A DNA stretch of 64,000 nucleotides from Embiotoca jacksoni. Taxonomy: Eukaryota; Chordata; Actinopteri; Embiotocidae. The DNA is taken from contig JAKOON010000066.1 of NCBI GenBank assembly GCA_022577435.1, positions 1,514,183-1,578,182 on the forward strand, in the 5' to 3' direction. Positions 34,774 to 47,434 of this stretch are shown piece by piece. Under the pieces are notes generated by a model. It did not search any database and had not been told where the DNA came from. It saw nothing but the letters and a program-made list of their open reading frames with translations. The translations under genes and the position numbers were made by a program. How positions within the stretch are numbered: position 1 is the stretch's first letter; every line of letters begins with the position of its first letter.

Positions 34774-36157
34774 GTGACAGGGCTTAAACTAAGTGTTCAC
34801 AAAGCAGTTTCATACTCAGAACGATGGCAAATGGGATACACTACATGGCCAAAGTGTTTTCAAGTCACTTTGTGTGGACAATTTCACAGGAAACACAATA
34901 TTTCAAAAACAGACTTATCTCAGCGAGAGAAGTTCCTACTCAGAACTACATTGCCAAAGTGGTTTCAAGTCACTTTGTGTGGACAATTTCACAGGAGAGA
35001 AGCTCAAAAACAGCATAAAACTGCGTTACAGTGACAGGGCTTAAACTAAGTGTTTACTAAGCAGTTTGCGACTCAGAACGATGGCAAATGGGATACACTA
35101 CATGGCCAAAGTGTTTTCAAGTCACTTTGTGTGGACAATTTCACAGGAAACACAATATTTCAAAAACAGCCTTATCTCAGCGAGAGAAGTTCCTACTCAG
35201 AACTACATTGCCAAAGTGGTTTCAAGTCACTTTGTGTGGACAATTTCACAGGAAACACAATATTTAAAAAACAGCCTTATCTCAGCGAGAGAAGCTCAAA
35301 AACAGCATAAAACGGCTTTACAGTGCCAGGGCTTAAACTAAGTGTTTACTAAGCAGTTTCCTACTCAGAACGATGGCAAATGGGATACACTACATGGCCA
35401 AAGTGGTTTCAAGTCACTTTGTGTGGACAATTTCGCAGGAAACACAATATTTCAAAAACAGCCTTATCTCAGTGAGAGAAGCTCAAAAACAGCATAAAAC
35501 TACTTTACAGTGCCAGGGCTTAAACTAAGTGTTTACTAAGCAGTTTCCTACTCAGAACGATGGCAAATGGGATACACTACATGGCTAAAGTGTTTTCAAG
35601 TCACTTTGTGTGGACAATTTCACAGGAAACACTATATTTCAAAAACAGCCTTATCTCAGCGAGAGAAGTTCCTACTCAGAACTACATTGCCAAAGTGGTT
35701 TCAAGTCATTTTGTGTGGACAATTTCACAGGAAACACAATAATTCAAAAACAGCCTTATCTCAGCGAGAGAAGCTCAAAAACAGCATAAAACTGCTTTAC
35801 AGTGCCAGAGCTTAAACTAAGTGTTTACTAAGTAGTTTCCTACTCAGAACGATGGCAAATGGGATACACTACATGGCCAAAGTGTTTTCAAGTCACTTTG
35901 TGTGGACAATTTCACAGGAAACACAATATTTCAAAAACAGCCTTTTCTCAGCAAGAGGAGCTCAAAAACAGCATAAAACTGCGTTACAGTGACAGGGCTT
36001 AAACTAAGTGTTTACTAAGAAGTTTCCTACTCAGAACGATGGCAAATGGGATACACTACATGGCCAAAGTGTTTTCAAGTCACTTTGTGTGGACAATTTC
36101 TCAGGAGAGAAGCTGAAAAACAGCATAAAACTGCTTTACAGTGCCAGGGCTTAAACT
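34774..36157 (+). repeat. Satellite block duplicated at 48,511 (+13,737 bp)
   Basis: Landmarks at 34,774, 35,050 and 35,560 reappear at 48,511, 48,787 and 49,297, all offset by 13,737 bp. Its start resembles the 28,223/29,298 repeats. Confidence 0.8.
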
Positions 36158-38076
36158 AAGTGTTTACTAAACAGTTTCCTACTCAGAACGATGGCAAATG
36201 GGATACACTACATGGCCAAAGTGTTTTCAAGTCACTTTGTGTGGACAATTTCACAGGAAACACAATATTTCAAAAACAGCCTTATCTCAGCGAGAGAAGT
36301 TCCTACTCAGAACTACATTGCCAAAGTGGTTTCAAGTCACTTTGTGTGGACAATTTCACAGGAGAGAAGCTCAAAAACAGCATAAAACTGCGTTACAGTG
36401 ACAGGGCTTAAACTAAGTGTTTACTAAGAAGTTTCCTACTCAGAACGATGGCAAATGGGATACACTACATGGCCAAAGTGTTTTCAAGTCACTTTGTGTG
36501 GACAATTTCACAGGAAACACAATATTTCAAAAACAGCCTTATCTCAGCGAGAGAAGCTCAAAAACAGCATAAAACTGCTTTACAGTGACAGGGCTTAAAC
36601 TAAGTGTTTACAAAGCAGTTTCCTACTCAGAACGATGGCAAATGGGATACACTACATGGCCAAAGTGTTTTCAAGTCACTTTGTGTGGACAATTTCACAG
36701 GAAACACAATATTTCAAAAACAGCCTTATCTCAGCGAGAGAAGTTCCTACTCAGAACTACATTGCCAAAGTGGTTTCAAGTCACTTTGTGTGGACAATTT
36801 CACAGGAGAGAAGCTCAAAAACAGCATAAAACTGCGTTACAGTGACAGGGCTTAAACTAAGTGTTTACTAAGAAGTTTCCCACTCAGAACGATGGCAAAT
36901 GGGATACACTACATGGCCAAAGTGTTTTCAAGTCACTTTGTGTGGACAATTTCACAGGAAACACAATATTTCAAAAACAGCCTTATCTCAGCGAGAGAAG
37001 TTCAAAAACAGCATAAAACTGCGTTACATTGACAGGGCTTTATCTAAGTGTTTACTAAGCAGTTTCCTACTCAGAACGATGGCAAATGGGATACACTACA
37101 TGGCCAAAGTGTTTTCAAGTCACTTTGTGTGGACAATTTCACAGGAAACACAATATTTCAAAAACAGCCTTATCTCAGCGAGAGAAGCTCAAAAACAGCA
37201 TAAAACTGCGTTACAGTGACAGGGCTTTATCTAAGTGTTTACTAAGCAGTTTCCTACTCAGAACGATGGCCAAAGTGTTTTCAAGTCACTTTGTGTGGAC
37301 AATTTCACAGGAGAGAAGCTCAAAAACAACATAAAACTGCTTTACAGTGACAGGGCTTAAACTAAGTGTTTACTAAGCAGTTTCCTACTCAGAACGATGG
37401 CAAATGGGATACACTACATGGCCAAAGTGTTTTCAAGTCACTTTGTGTGGACAATTTCACAGAAAACACAATATTTCAAAAACAGCCTTATCTCAGCGAG
37501 AGAAGCTCAAAAACAGCATAAAATGGCTTTACAGTGCCAGGGCTTAAACTAAGTGTTTACTGAGCAGTTTCCTACTCAGAACGATGGCAAATGGGATACA
37601 CTACATGGCCAAAGTGTTTTCAAGTCACTTTGTGTGGACAATTTCACAGGAAACACAATATTTCAAAAACAGCCTTATCTCAGCGAGAGAAGCTCAAAAA
37701 CAGCATAAAACTGCTTTACAGTGCCAGGGCTTAAACTAAGTGTTTACTAAACAGTTTCCTACTCAGAACGATGGCAAATGACATACACTACATGGCCAAA
37801 GTGTTTTCAAGTCACTTTGTGTGGACAATTTCACAGGAAACACAATATTTCAAAAACAGCCTTTTCTCAGCAAGAGGAGCTCAAAAACAGCATAAAACTG
37901 CGTTACAGTGACAGGGCTTAAACTAAGTGTTTACTAAGAAGTTTCCTACTCAGAACGATGGCAAATGGGATACACTACATGGCCAAAGTGTTTTCAAGTC
38001 ACTTTGTGTGGACAATTTCTCAGGAGAGAAGCTCAAAAACAGCATAAAACTGCTTAACAGTGCCAGGGCTTAAACT
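36158..38076 (+). repeat. 1,919-bp higher-order repeat, copy 3
   Basis: Offset by exactly 5,663 bp from copy 1 at every landmark I compared, with the same subunit order. Confidence 0.9.
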
Positions 38077-40100
38077 AAGTGTTTACTAAACAGTTTCCTA
38101 CTCAGAACGATGGCAAATGGGATACACTACATGGCCAAAGTGTTTTCAAGTCACTTTGTGTGGACAATTTCACAGGAAACACAATATTTCAAAAACAGCC
38201 TTATCTCAGCGAGAGAAGTTCCTACTCAGAACTACATTGCCAAAGTGGTTTCAAGTCACTTTGTGTGGACAATTTCACAGGAGAGAAGCTCAAAAACAGC
38301 ATAAAACTGCGTTACAGTGACAGGGCTTAAACTAAGTGTTTACTAAGAAGTTTCCTACTCAGAACGATGGCAAATGGGATACACTACATGGCCAAAGTGT
38401 TTTCAAGTCACTTTGTGTGGACAATTTCACAGGAAACACAATATTTCAAAAACAGCCTTATCTCAGCGAGAGAAGCTCAAAAACAGCATAAAACTGCTTT
38501 ACAGTGACAGGGCTTAAACTAAGTGTTTACAAAGCAGTTTCCTACTCAGAACGATGGCAAATGGGATACACTACATGGCCAAAGTGTTTTCAAGTCACTT
38601 TGTGTGGACAATTTCACAGGAAACACAATATTTCAAAAACAGCCTTATCTCAGCGAGAGAAGTTCCTACTCAGAACTACATTGCCAAAGTGGTTTCAAGT
38701 CACTTTGTGTGGACAATTTCACAGGAGAGAAGCTCAAAAACAGCATAAAACTGCGTTACAGTGACAGGGCTTAAACTAAGTGTTTACTAAGAAGTTTCCC
38801 ACTCAGAACGATGGCAAATGGGATACACTACATGGCCAAAGTGTTTTCAAGTCACTTTGTGTGGACAATTTCACAGGAAACACAATATTTCAAAAACAGC
38901 CTTATCTCAGCGAGAGAAGTTCAAAAACAGCATAAAACTGCGTTACATTGACAGGGCTTTATCTAAGTGTTTACTAAGCAGTTTCCTACTCAGAACGATG
39001 GCAAATGGGATACACTACATGGCCAAAGTGTTTTCAAGTCACTTTGTGTGGACAATTTCACAGGAAACACAATATTTCAAAAACAGCCTTATCTCAGCGA
39101 GAGAAGCTCAAAAACAGCATAAAACTGCGTTACAGTGACAGGGCTTTATCTAAGTGTTTACTAAGCAGTTTCCTACTCAGAACGATGGCCAAAGTGTTTT
39201 CAAGTCACTTTGTGTGGACAATTTCACAGGAGAGAAGCTCAAAAACAACATAAAACTGCTTTACAGTGACAGGGCTTAAACTAAGTGTTTACTAAGCAGT
39301 TTCCTACTCAGAACGATGGCAAATGGGATACACTACATGGCCAAAGTGTTTTCAAGTCACTTTGTGTGGACAATTTCACAGAAAACACAATATTTCAAAA
39401 ACAGCCTTATCTCAGCGAGAGAAGCTCAAAAACAGCATAAAATGGCTTTACAGTGCCAGGGCTTAAACTAAGTGTTTACTGAGCAGTTTCCTACTCAGAA
39501 CGATGGCAAATGGGATACACTACATGGCCAAAGTGTTTTCAAGTCACTTTGTGTGGACAATTTCACAGGAAACACTATATTTCAAAAACAGCCTTATCTC
39601 AGCGAGAGAAGTTCCTACTCAGAACTACATTGCCAAAGTGGTTTCAAGTCATTTTGTGTGGACAATTTCACAGGAAACACAATAATTCAAAAACAGCCTT
39701 ATCTCAGCGAGAGAAGCTCAAAAACAGCATAAAACTGCTTTACAGTGCCAGAGCTTAAACTAAGTGTTTACTAAGTAGTTTCCTACTCAGAACGATGGCA
39801 AATGGGATACACTACATGGCCAAAGTGTTTTCAAGTCACTTTGTGTGGACAATTTCACAGGAAACACAATATTTCAAAAACAGCCTTTTCTCAGCAAGAG
39901 GAGCTCAAAAACAGCATAAAACTGCGTTACAGTGACAGGGCTTAAACTAAGTGTTTACTAAGAAGTTTCCTACTCAGAACGATGGCAAATGGGATACACT
40001 ACATGGCCAAAGTGTTTTCAAGTCACTTTGTGTGGACAATTTCTCAGGAGAGAAGCTCAAAAACAGCATAAAACTGCTTTACAGTGCCAGGGCTTAAACT
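38077..40100 (+). repeat. 1,919-bp higher-order repeat, copy 4, 3' part replaced
   Basis: It follows copy 3 for about 1.4 kb. From about 39,510 it matches 29,904-30,494 instead (offset 9,606 bp), making this copy 2,024 bp long and indicating an unequal exchange. Confidence 0.8.
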
Positions 40101-42019
40101 AAGTGTTTACTAAACAGTTTCCTACTCAGAACGATGGCAAATGGGATACACTACATGGCCAAAGTGTTTTCAAGTCACTTTGTGTGGACAATTTCACAGG
40201 AAACACAATATTTCAAAAACAGCCTTATCTCAGCGAGAGAAGTTCCTACTCAGAACTACATTGCCAAAGTGGTTTCAAGTCACTTTGTGTGGACAATTTC
40301 ACAGGAGAGAAGCTCAAAAACAGCATAAAACTGCGTTACAGTGACAGGGCTTAAACTAAGTGTTTACTAAGAAGTTTCCTACTCAGAACGATGGCAAATG
40401 GGATACACTACATGGCCAAAGTGTTTTCAAGTCACTTTGTGTGGACAATTTCACAGGAAACACAATATTTCAAAAACAGCCTTATCTCAGCGAGAGAAGC
40501 TCAAAAACAGCATAAAACTGCTTTACAGTGACAGGGCTTAAACTAAGTGTTTACAAAGCAGTTTCCTACTCAGAACGATGGCAAATGGGATACACTACAT
40601 GGCCAAAGTGTTTTCAAGTCACTTTGTGTGGACAATTTCACAGGAAACACAATATTTCAAAAACAGCCTTATCTCAGCGAGAGAAGTTCCTACTCAGAAC
40701 TACATTGCCAAAGTGGTTTCAAGTCACTTTGTGTGGACAATTTCACAGGAGAGAAGCTCAAAAACAGCATAAAACTGCGTTACAGTGACAGGGCTTAAAC
40801 TAAGTGTTTACTAAGAAGTTTCCCACTCAGAACGATGGCAAATGGGATACACTACATGGCCAAAGTGTTTTCAAGTCACTTTGTGTGGACAATTTCACAG
40901 GAAACACAATATTTCAAAAACAGCCTTATCTCAGCGAGAGAAGTTCAAAAACAGCATAAAACTGCGTTACATTGACAGGGCTTTATCTAAGTGTTTACTA
41001 AGCAGTTTCCTACTCAGAACGATGGCAAATGGGATACACTACATGGCCAAAGTGTTTTCAAGTCACTTTGTGTGGACAATTTCACAGGAAACACAATATT
41101 TCAAAAACAGCCTTATCTCAGCGAGAGAAGCTCAAAAACAGCATAAAACTGCGTTACAGTGACAGGGCTTTATCTAAGTGTTTACTAAGCAGTTTCCTAC
41201 TCAGAACGATGGCCAAAGTGTTTTCAAGTCACTTTGTGTGGACAATTTCACAGGAGAGAAGCTCAAAAACAACATAAAACTGCTTTACAGTGACAGGGCT
41301 TAAACTAAGTGTTTACTAAGCAGTTTCCTACTCAGAACGATGGCAAATGGGATACACTACATGGCCAAAGTGTTTTCAAGTCACTTTGTGTGGACAATTT
41401 CACAGAAAACACAATATTTCAAAAACAGCCTTATCTCAGCGAGAGAAGCTCAAAAACAGCATAAAATGGCTTTACAGTGCCAGGGCTTAAACTAAGTGTT
41501 TACTGAGCAGTTTCCGACTCAGAACGATGGCAAATGGGATACACTACATGGCCAAAGTGTTTTCAAGTCACTTTGTGTGGACAATTTCACAGGAAACACA
41601 ATATTTCAAAAACAGCCTTATCTCAGCGAGAGAAGCTCAAAAACAGCATAAAACTGCTTTACAGTGCCAGGGCTTAAACTAAGTGTTTACTAAACAGTTT
41701 CCTACTCAGAACGATGGCAAATGACATACACTACATGGCCAAAGTGTTTTCAAGTCACTTTGTGTGGACAATTTCACAGGAAACACAATATTTCAAAAAC
41801 AGCCTTTTCTCAGCAAGAGGAGCTCAAAAACAGCATAAAACTGCGTTACAGTGACAGGGCTTAAACTAAGTGTTTACTAAGAAGTTTCCTACTCAGAACG
41901 ATGGCAAATGGGATACACTACATGGCCAAAGTGTTTTCAAGTCACTTTGTGTGGACAATTTCTCAGGAGAGAAGCTCAAAAACAGCATAAAACTGCTTAA
42001 CAGTGCCAGGGCTTAAACT
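40101..42019 (+). repeat. 1,919-bp higher-order repeat, copy 5
   Basis: Complete ten-subunit copy; 9,606 bp from copy 1. Confidence 0.9.
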
Positions 42020-43938
42020 AAGTGTTTACTAAACAGTTTCCTACTCAGAACGATGGCAAATGGGATACACTACATGGCCAAAGTGTTTTCAAGTCACTTT
42101 GTGTGGACAATTTCACAGGAAACACAATATTTCAAAAACAGCCTTATCTCAGCGAGAGAAGTTCCTACTCAGAACTACATTGCCAAAGTGGTTTCAAGTC
42201 ACTTTGTGTGGACAATTTCACAGGAGAGAAGCTCAAAAACAGCATAAAACTGCGTTACAGTGACAGGGCTTAAACTAAGTGTTTACTAAGAAGTTTCCTA
42301 CTCAGAACGATGGCAAATGGGATACACTACATGGCCAAAGTGTTTTCAAGTCACTTTGTGTGGACAATTTCACAGGAAACACAATATTTCAAAAACAGCC
42401 TTATCTCAGCGAGAGAAGCTCAAAAACAGCATAAAACTGCTTTACAGTGACAGGGCTTAAACTAAGTGTTTACAAAGCAGTTTCCTACTCAGAACGATGG
42501 CAAATGGGATACACTACATGGCCAAAGTGTTTTCAAGTCACTTTGTGTGGACAATTTCACAGGAAACACAATATTTCAAAAACAGCCTTATCTCAGCGAG
42601 AGAAGTTCCTACTCAGAACTACATTGCCAAAGTGGTTTCAAGTCACTTTGTGTGGACAATTTCACAGGAGAGAAGCTCAAAAACAGCATAAAACTGCGTT
42701 ACAGTGACAGGGCTTAAACTAAGTGTTTACTAAGAAGTTTCCCACTCAGAACGATGGCAAATGGGATACACTACATGGCCAAAGTGTTTTCAAGTCACTT
42801 TGTGTGGACAATTTCACAGGAAACACAATATTTCAAAAACAGCCTTATCTCAGCGAGAGAAGTTCAAAAACAGCATAAAACTGCGTTACATTGACAGGGC
42901 TTTATCTAAGTGTTTACTAAGCAGTTTCCTACTCAGAACGATGGCAAATGGGATACACTACATGGCCAAAGTGTTTTCAAGTCACTTTGTGTGGACAATT
43001 TCACAGGAAACACAATATTTCAAAAACAGCCTTATCTCAGCGAGAGAAGCTCAAAAACAGCATAAAACTGCGTTACAGTGACAGGGCTTTATCTAAGTGT
43101 TTACTAAGCAGTTTCCTACTCAGAACGATGGCCAAAGTGTTTTCAAGTCACTTTGTGTGGACAATTTCACAGGAGAGAAGCTCAAAAACAACATAAAACT
43201 GCTTTACAGTGACAGGGCTTAAACTAAGTGTTTACTAAGCAGTTTCCTACTCAGAACGATGGCAAATGGGATACACTACATGGCCAAAGTGTTTTCAAGT
43301 CACTTTGTGTGGACAATTTCACAGAAAACACAATATTTCAAAAACAGCCTTATCTCAGCGAGAGAAGCTCAAAAACAGCATAAAATGGCTTTACAGTGCC
43401 AGGGCTTAAACTAAGTGTTTACTGAGCAGTTTCCTACTCAGAACGATGGCAAATGGGATACACTACATGGCCAAAGTGTTTTCAAGTCACTTTGTGTGGA
43501 CAATTTCACAGGAAACACAATATTTCAAAAACAGCCTTATCTCAGCGAGAGAAGCTCAAAAACAGCATAAAACTGCTTTACAGTGCCAGGGCTTAAACTA
43601 AGTGTTTACTAAACAGTTTCCTACTCAGAACGATGGCAAATGACATACACTACATGGCCAAAGTGTTTTCAAGTCACTTTGTGTGGACAATTTCACAGGA
43701 AACACAATATTTCAAAAACAGCCTTTTCTCAGCAAGAGGAGCTCAAAAACAGCATAAAACTGCGTTACAGTGACAGGGCTTAAACTAAGTGTTTACTAAG
43801 AAGTTTCCTACTCAGAACGATGGCAAATGGGATACACTACATGGCCAAAGTGTTTTCAAGTCACTTTGTGTGGACAATTTCTCAGGAGAGAAGCTCAAAA
43901 ACAGCATAAAACTGCTTAACAGTGCCAGGGCTTAAACT
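42020..43938 (+). repeat. 1,919-bp higher-order repeat, copy 6
   Basis: Complete ten-subunit copy directly abutting copy 5. Confidence 0.9.
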
Positions 43939-46900
43939 AAGTGTTTACTAAACAGTTTCCTACTCAGAACGATGGCAAATGGGATACACTACATGGCCAA
44001 AGTGTTTTCAAGTCACTTTGTGTGGACAATTTCACAGGAAACACAATATTTCAAAAACAGCCTCATCTCAGCGAGAGAAGTTCCTACTCAGAACTACATT
44101 GCCAAAGTGGTTTCAAGTCACTTTGTGTGGACAATTTCACAGGAGAGAAGCTCAAAAACAGCATAAAACTGCGTTACAGTGACAGGGCTTAAACTAAGTG
44201 TTTACTAAGAAGTTTCCTACTCAGAACGATGGCAAATGGGATACACTACATGGCCAAAGTGTTTTCAAGTCACTTTGTGTGGACAATTTCACAGGAAACA
44301 CAATATTTCAAAAACAGCCTTATCTCAGCGAGAGAAGCTCAAAAACAGCATAAAACTGCTTTACAGTGACAGGGCTTAAACTAAGTGTTTACAAAGCAGT
44401 TTCCTACTCAGAACGATGGCAAATGGGATACACTACATGGCCAAAGTGTTTTCAAGTCACTTTGTGTGGACAATTTCACAGGAAACACAATATTTCAAAA
44501 ACAGCCTTATCTCAGCGAGAGAAGTTCCTACTCAGAACTACATTGCCAAAGTGGTTTCAAGTCACTTTGTGTGGACAATTTCACAGGAGAGAAGCTCAAA
44601 AACAGCATAAAACTGCGTTACAGTGACAGGGCTTAAACTAAGTGTTTACTAAGAAGTTTCCCACTCAGAACGATGGCAAATGGGATACACTACATGGCCA
44701 AAGTGTTTTCAAGTCACTTTGTGTGGACAATTTCACAGGAAACACAATATTTCAAAAACAGCCTTATCTCAGCGAGAGAAGTTCAAAAACAGCATAAAAC
44801 TGCGTTACATTGACAGGGCTTTATCTAAGTGTTTACTAAGCAGTTTCCTACTCAGAACGATGGCAAATGGGATACACTACATGGCCAAAGTGTTTTCAAG
44901 TCACTTTGTGTGGACAATTTCACAGGAAACACAATATTTCAAAAACAGCCTTATCTCAGCGAGAGAAGTTCAAAAACAGCATAAAACTGCGTTACATTGA
45001 CAGGGCTTTATCTAAGTGTTTACTAAACAGTTTCCTACTCAGAACGATGGCCAAAGTGTTTTCAAGTCACTTTGTGTGGACAATTTCACAGGAGAGAAGC
45101 TCAAAAACAGCATAAAACTGCTTTACAGTGACAGGGCTTAAACTAAGTGTTTACTAAGCAGTTTCCTACTCAGAACGATGGCAAATGGGATACACTACAT
45201 GGCCAAAGTGTTTTCAAGTCACTTTGTGTGGACAATTTCACAGAAAACACAATATTTCAAAAACAGCCTTTTCTCAGCAAGAGGAGCTCAAAAACAGCAT
45301 AACACGGCTTTACAGTCCCAGGGCTTAAACTAAGTGTTTACTAAGAAGTTTCCTACTCAGAACGATGGCAAATGGAATACACTACATGGCCAAAGTGTTT
45401 TCAAGTCACTTTGTGTGGACAATTTCACAGGAAACACAATATTTCAAAAACAGCCTTATCTCAGCGAGAGAAGCTCAAAAACAGCATAAAACTGCTTTAC
45501 AGTGCCAGGGCTTAAACTAAGTGTTTACTAAACAGTTTCCTACTCAGAACGATGGCAAATGACATACACTACATGGCCAAAGTATTTTCAAGTCACTTTG
45601 TGTGGACAATTTCACAGGAAACACAATATTTCAAAAACAGCCTTATCTCAGCGAGAGAAGTTCCTACTCAGAACTACATTGCCAAAGTGGTTTCAAGTCA
45701 CTTTGTGTCGACAATTTCACAGGAGAGAAGCTCAAAAACAGCATAAAACTGCGTTACAGTGACAGGGCTTAAACTAAGTGTTTACTAAGAAGTTTCCCAC
45801 TCAGAACGATGGCAAATGGGATACACTACATGGCCAAAGTGTTTTCAAGTCACTTTGTGTGGACAATTTCACAGGAAACACAATATTTCAAAAACAGCCT
45901 TATCTCAGCGAGAGAAGTTCAAAAACAGCATAAAACTGCGTTACATTGACAGGGCTTTATCTAAGTGTTTACTAAGCAGTTTCCTACTCAGAACGATGGC
46001 AAATGGGATACACTACATGGCCAAAGTGTTTTCAAGTCACTTTGTGTGGACAATTTCACAGGAAACACAATATTTCAAAAACAGCCTTATCTCAGCGAGA
46101 GAAGTTCAAAAACAGCATAAAACTGCGTTACATTGACAGGGCTTTATCTAAGTGTTTACTAAACAGTTTCCTACTCAGAACGATGGCCAAAGTGTTTTCA
46201 AGTCACTTTGTGTGGACAATTTCACAGGAAACACAATATTTCAAAAACAGCCTTATCTCAGCGAGAGAAGCTCAAAAACAGCATAAAACTGCGTTACAGT
46301 GACAGGGCTTTATCTAAGTGTTTACTAAGCAGTTTCCTACTCAGAACGATGGCCAAAGTGTTTTCAAGTCACTTTGTGTGGACAATTTCACAGGAGAGAA
46401 GCTCAAAAACAGCATAAAACTGCTTTACAGTGACAGGGCTTAAACTAAGTGTTTACTAAGCAGTTTCCTACTCAGAACGATGGCAAATGGGATACACTAC
46501 ATGGCCAAAGTGTTTTCAAGTCACTTTGTGTGGACAATTTCACAGAAAACACAATATTTCAAAAACAGCCTTTTCTCAGCAAGAGGAGCTCAAAAACAGC
46601 ATAACACGGCTTTACAGTCCCAGGGCTTAAACTAAGTGTTTACTAAGAAGTTTCCTACTCAGAACGATGGCAAATGGAATACACTACATGGCCAAAGTGT
46701 TTTCAAGTCACTTTGTGTGGACAATTTCACAGGAAACACAATATTTCAAAAACAGCCTTATCTCAGCGAGAGAAGCTCAAAAACAGCATAAAACTGCTTT
46801 ACAGTGCCAGGGCTTAAACTAAGTGTTTACTAAACAGTTTCCTACTCAGAACGATGGCAAATGACATACACTACATGGCCAAAGTATTTTCAAGTCACTT

Positions 46901-47434
46901 TGTGTGGACAATTTCACAGGAAACACAATATTTCAAAAACAGCCTTATCTCAGCGAGAGAAGTTCCTACTCAGAACTACATTGCCAAAGTGGTTTCAAGT
47001 CACTTTGTGTGGACAATTTCACAGGAGAGAAGCTCAAAAACAGCATAAAACTGCGTTACAGTGACAGGGCTTAAACTAAGTGTTTACTAAGAAGTTTCCT
47101 ACTCAGAACGATGGCAAATGGGATACACTACATGGCCAAAGTGTTTTCAAGTCACTTTGTGTGGACAATTTCACAGGAAACACAATATTTCAAAAACAGC
47201 CTTATCTCAGCGAGAGAAGCTCAAAAACAGCATAAAACTGCTTTACAGTGACAGGGCTTAAACTATGTGTTTACAAAGCAGTTTCCTACTCAGAACGATG
47301 GCAAATGGGATACACTACATGGCCAAAGTGTTTTCAAGTCACTTTGTGTGGACAATTTCACAGGAAACACAATATTTCAAAAACAGCCTTATCTCAGCGA
47401 GAGAAGCTCAAAAACAGCATAAAACGGCTTTACA
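43939..47434 (+). repeat. Partial 1,919-bp copy followed by a 1,302-bp repeat pair
   Basis: The first ~1 kb repeats the 32,414 arrangement. Landmarks at 45,552 and 46,854 then define a 1,302-bp repeat, partly reproducing 34,193-34,403. Confidence 0.75.
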
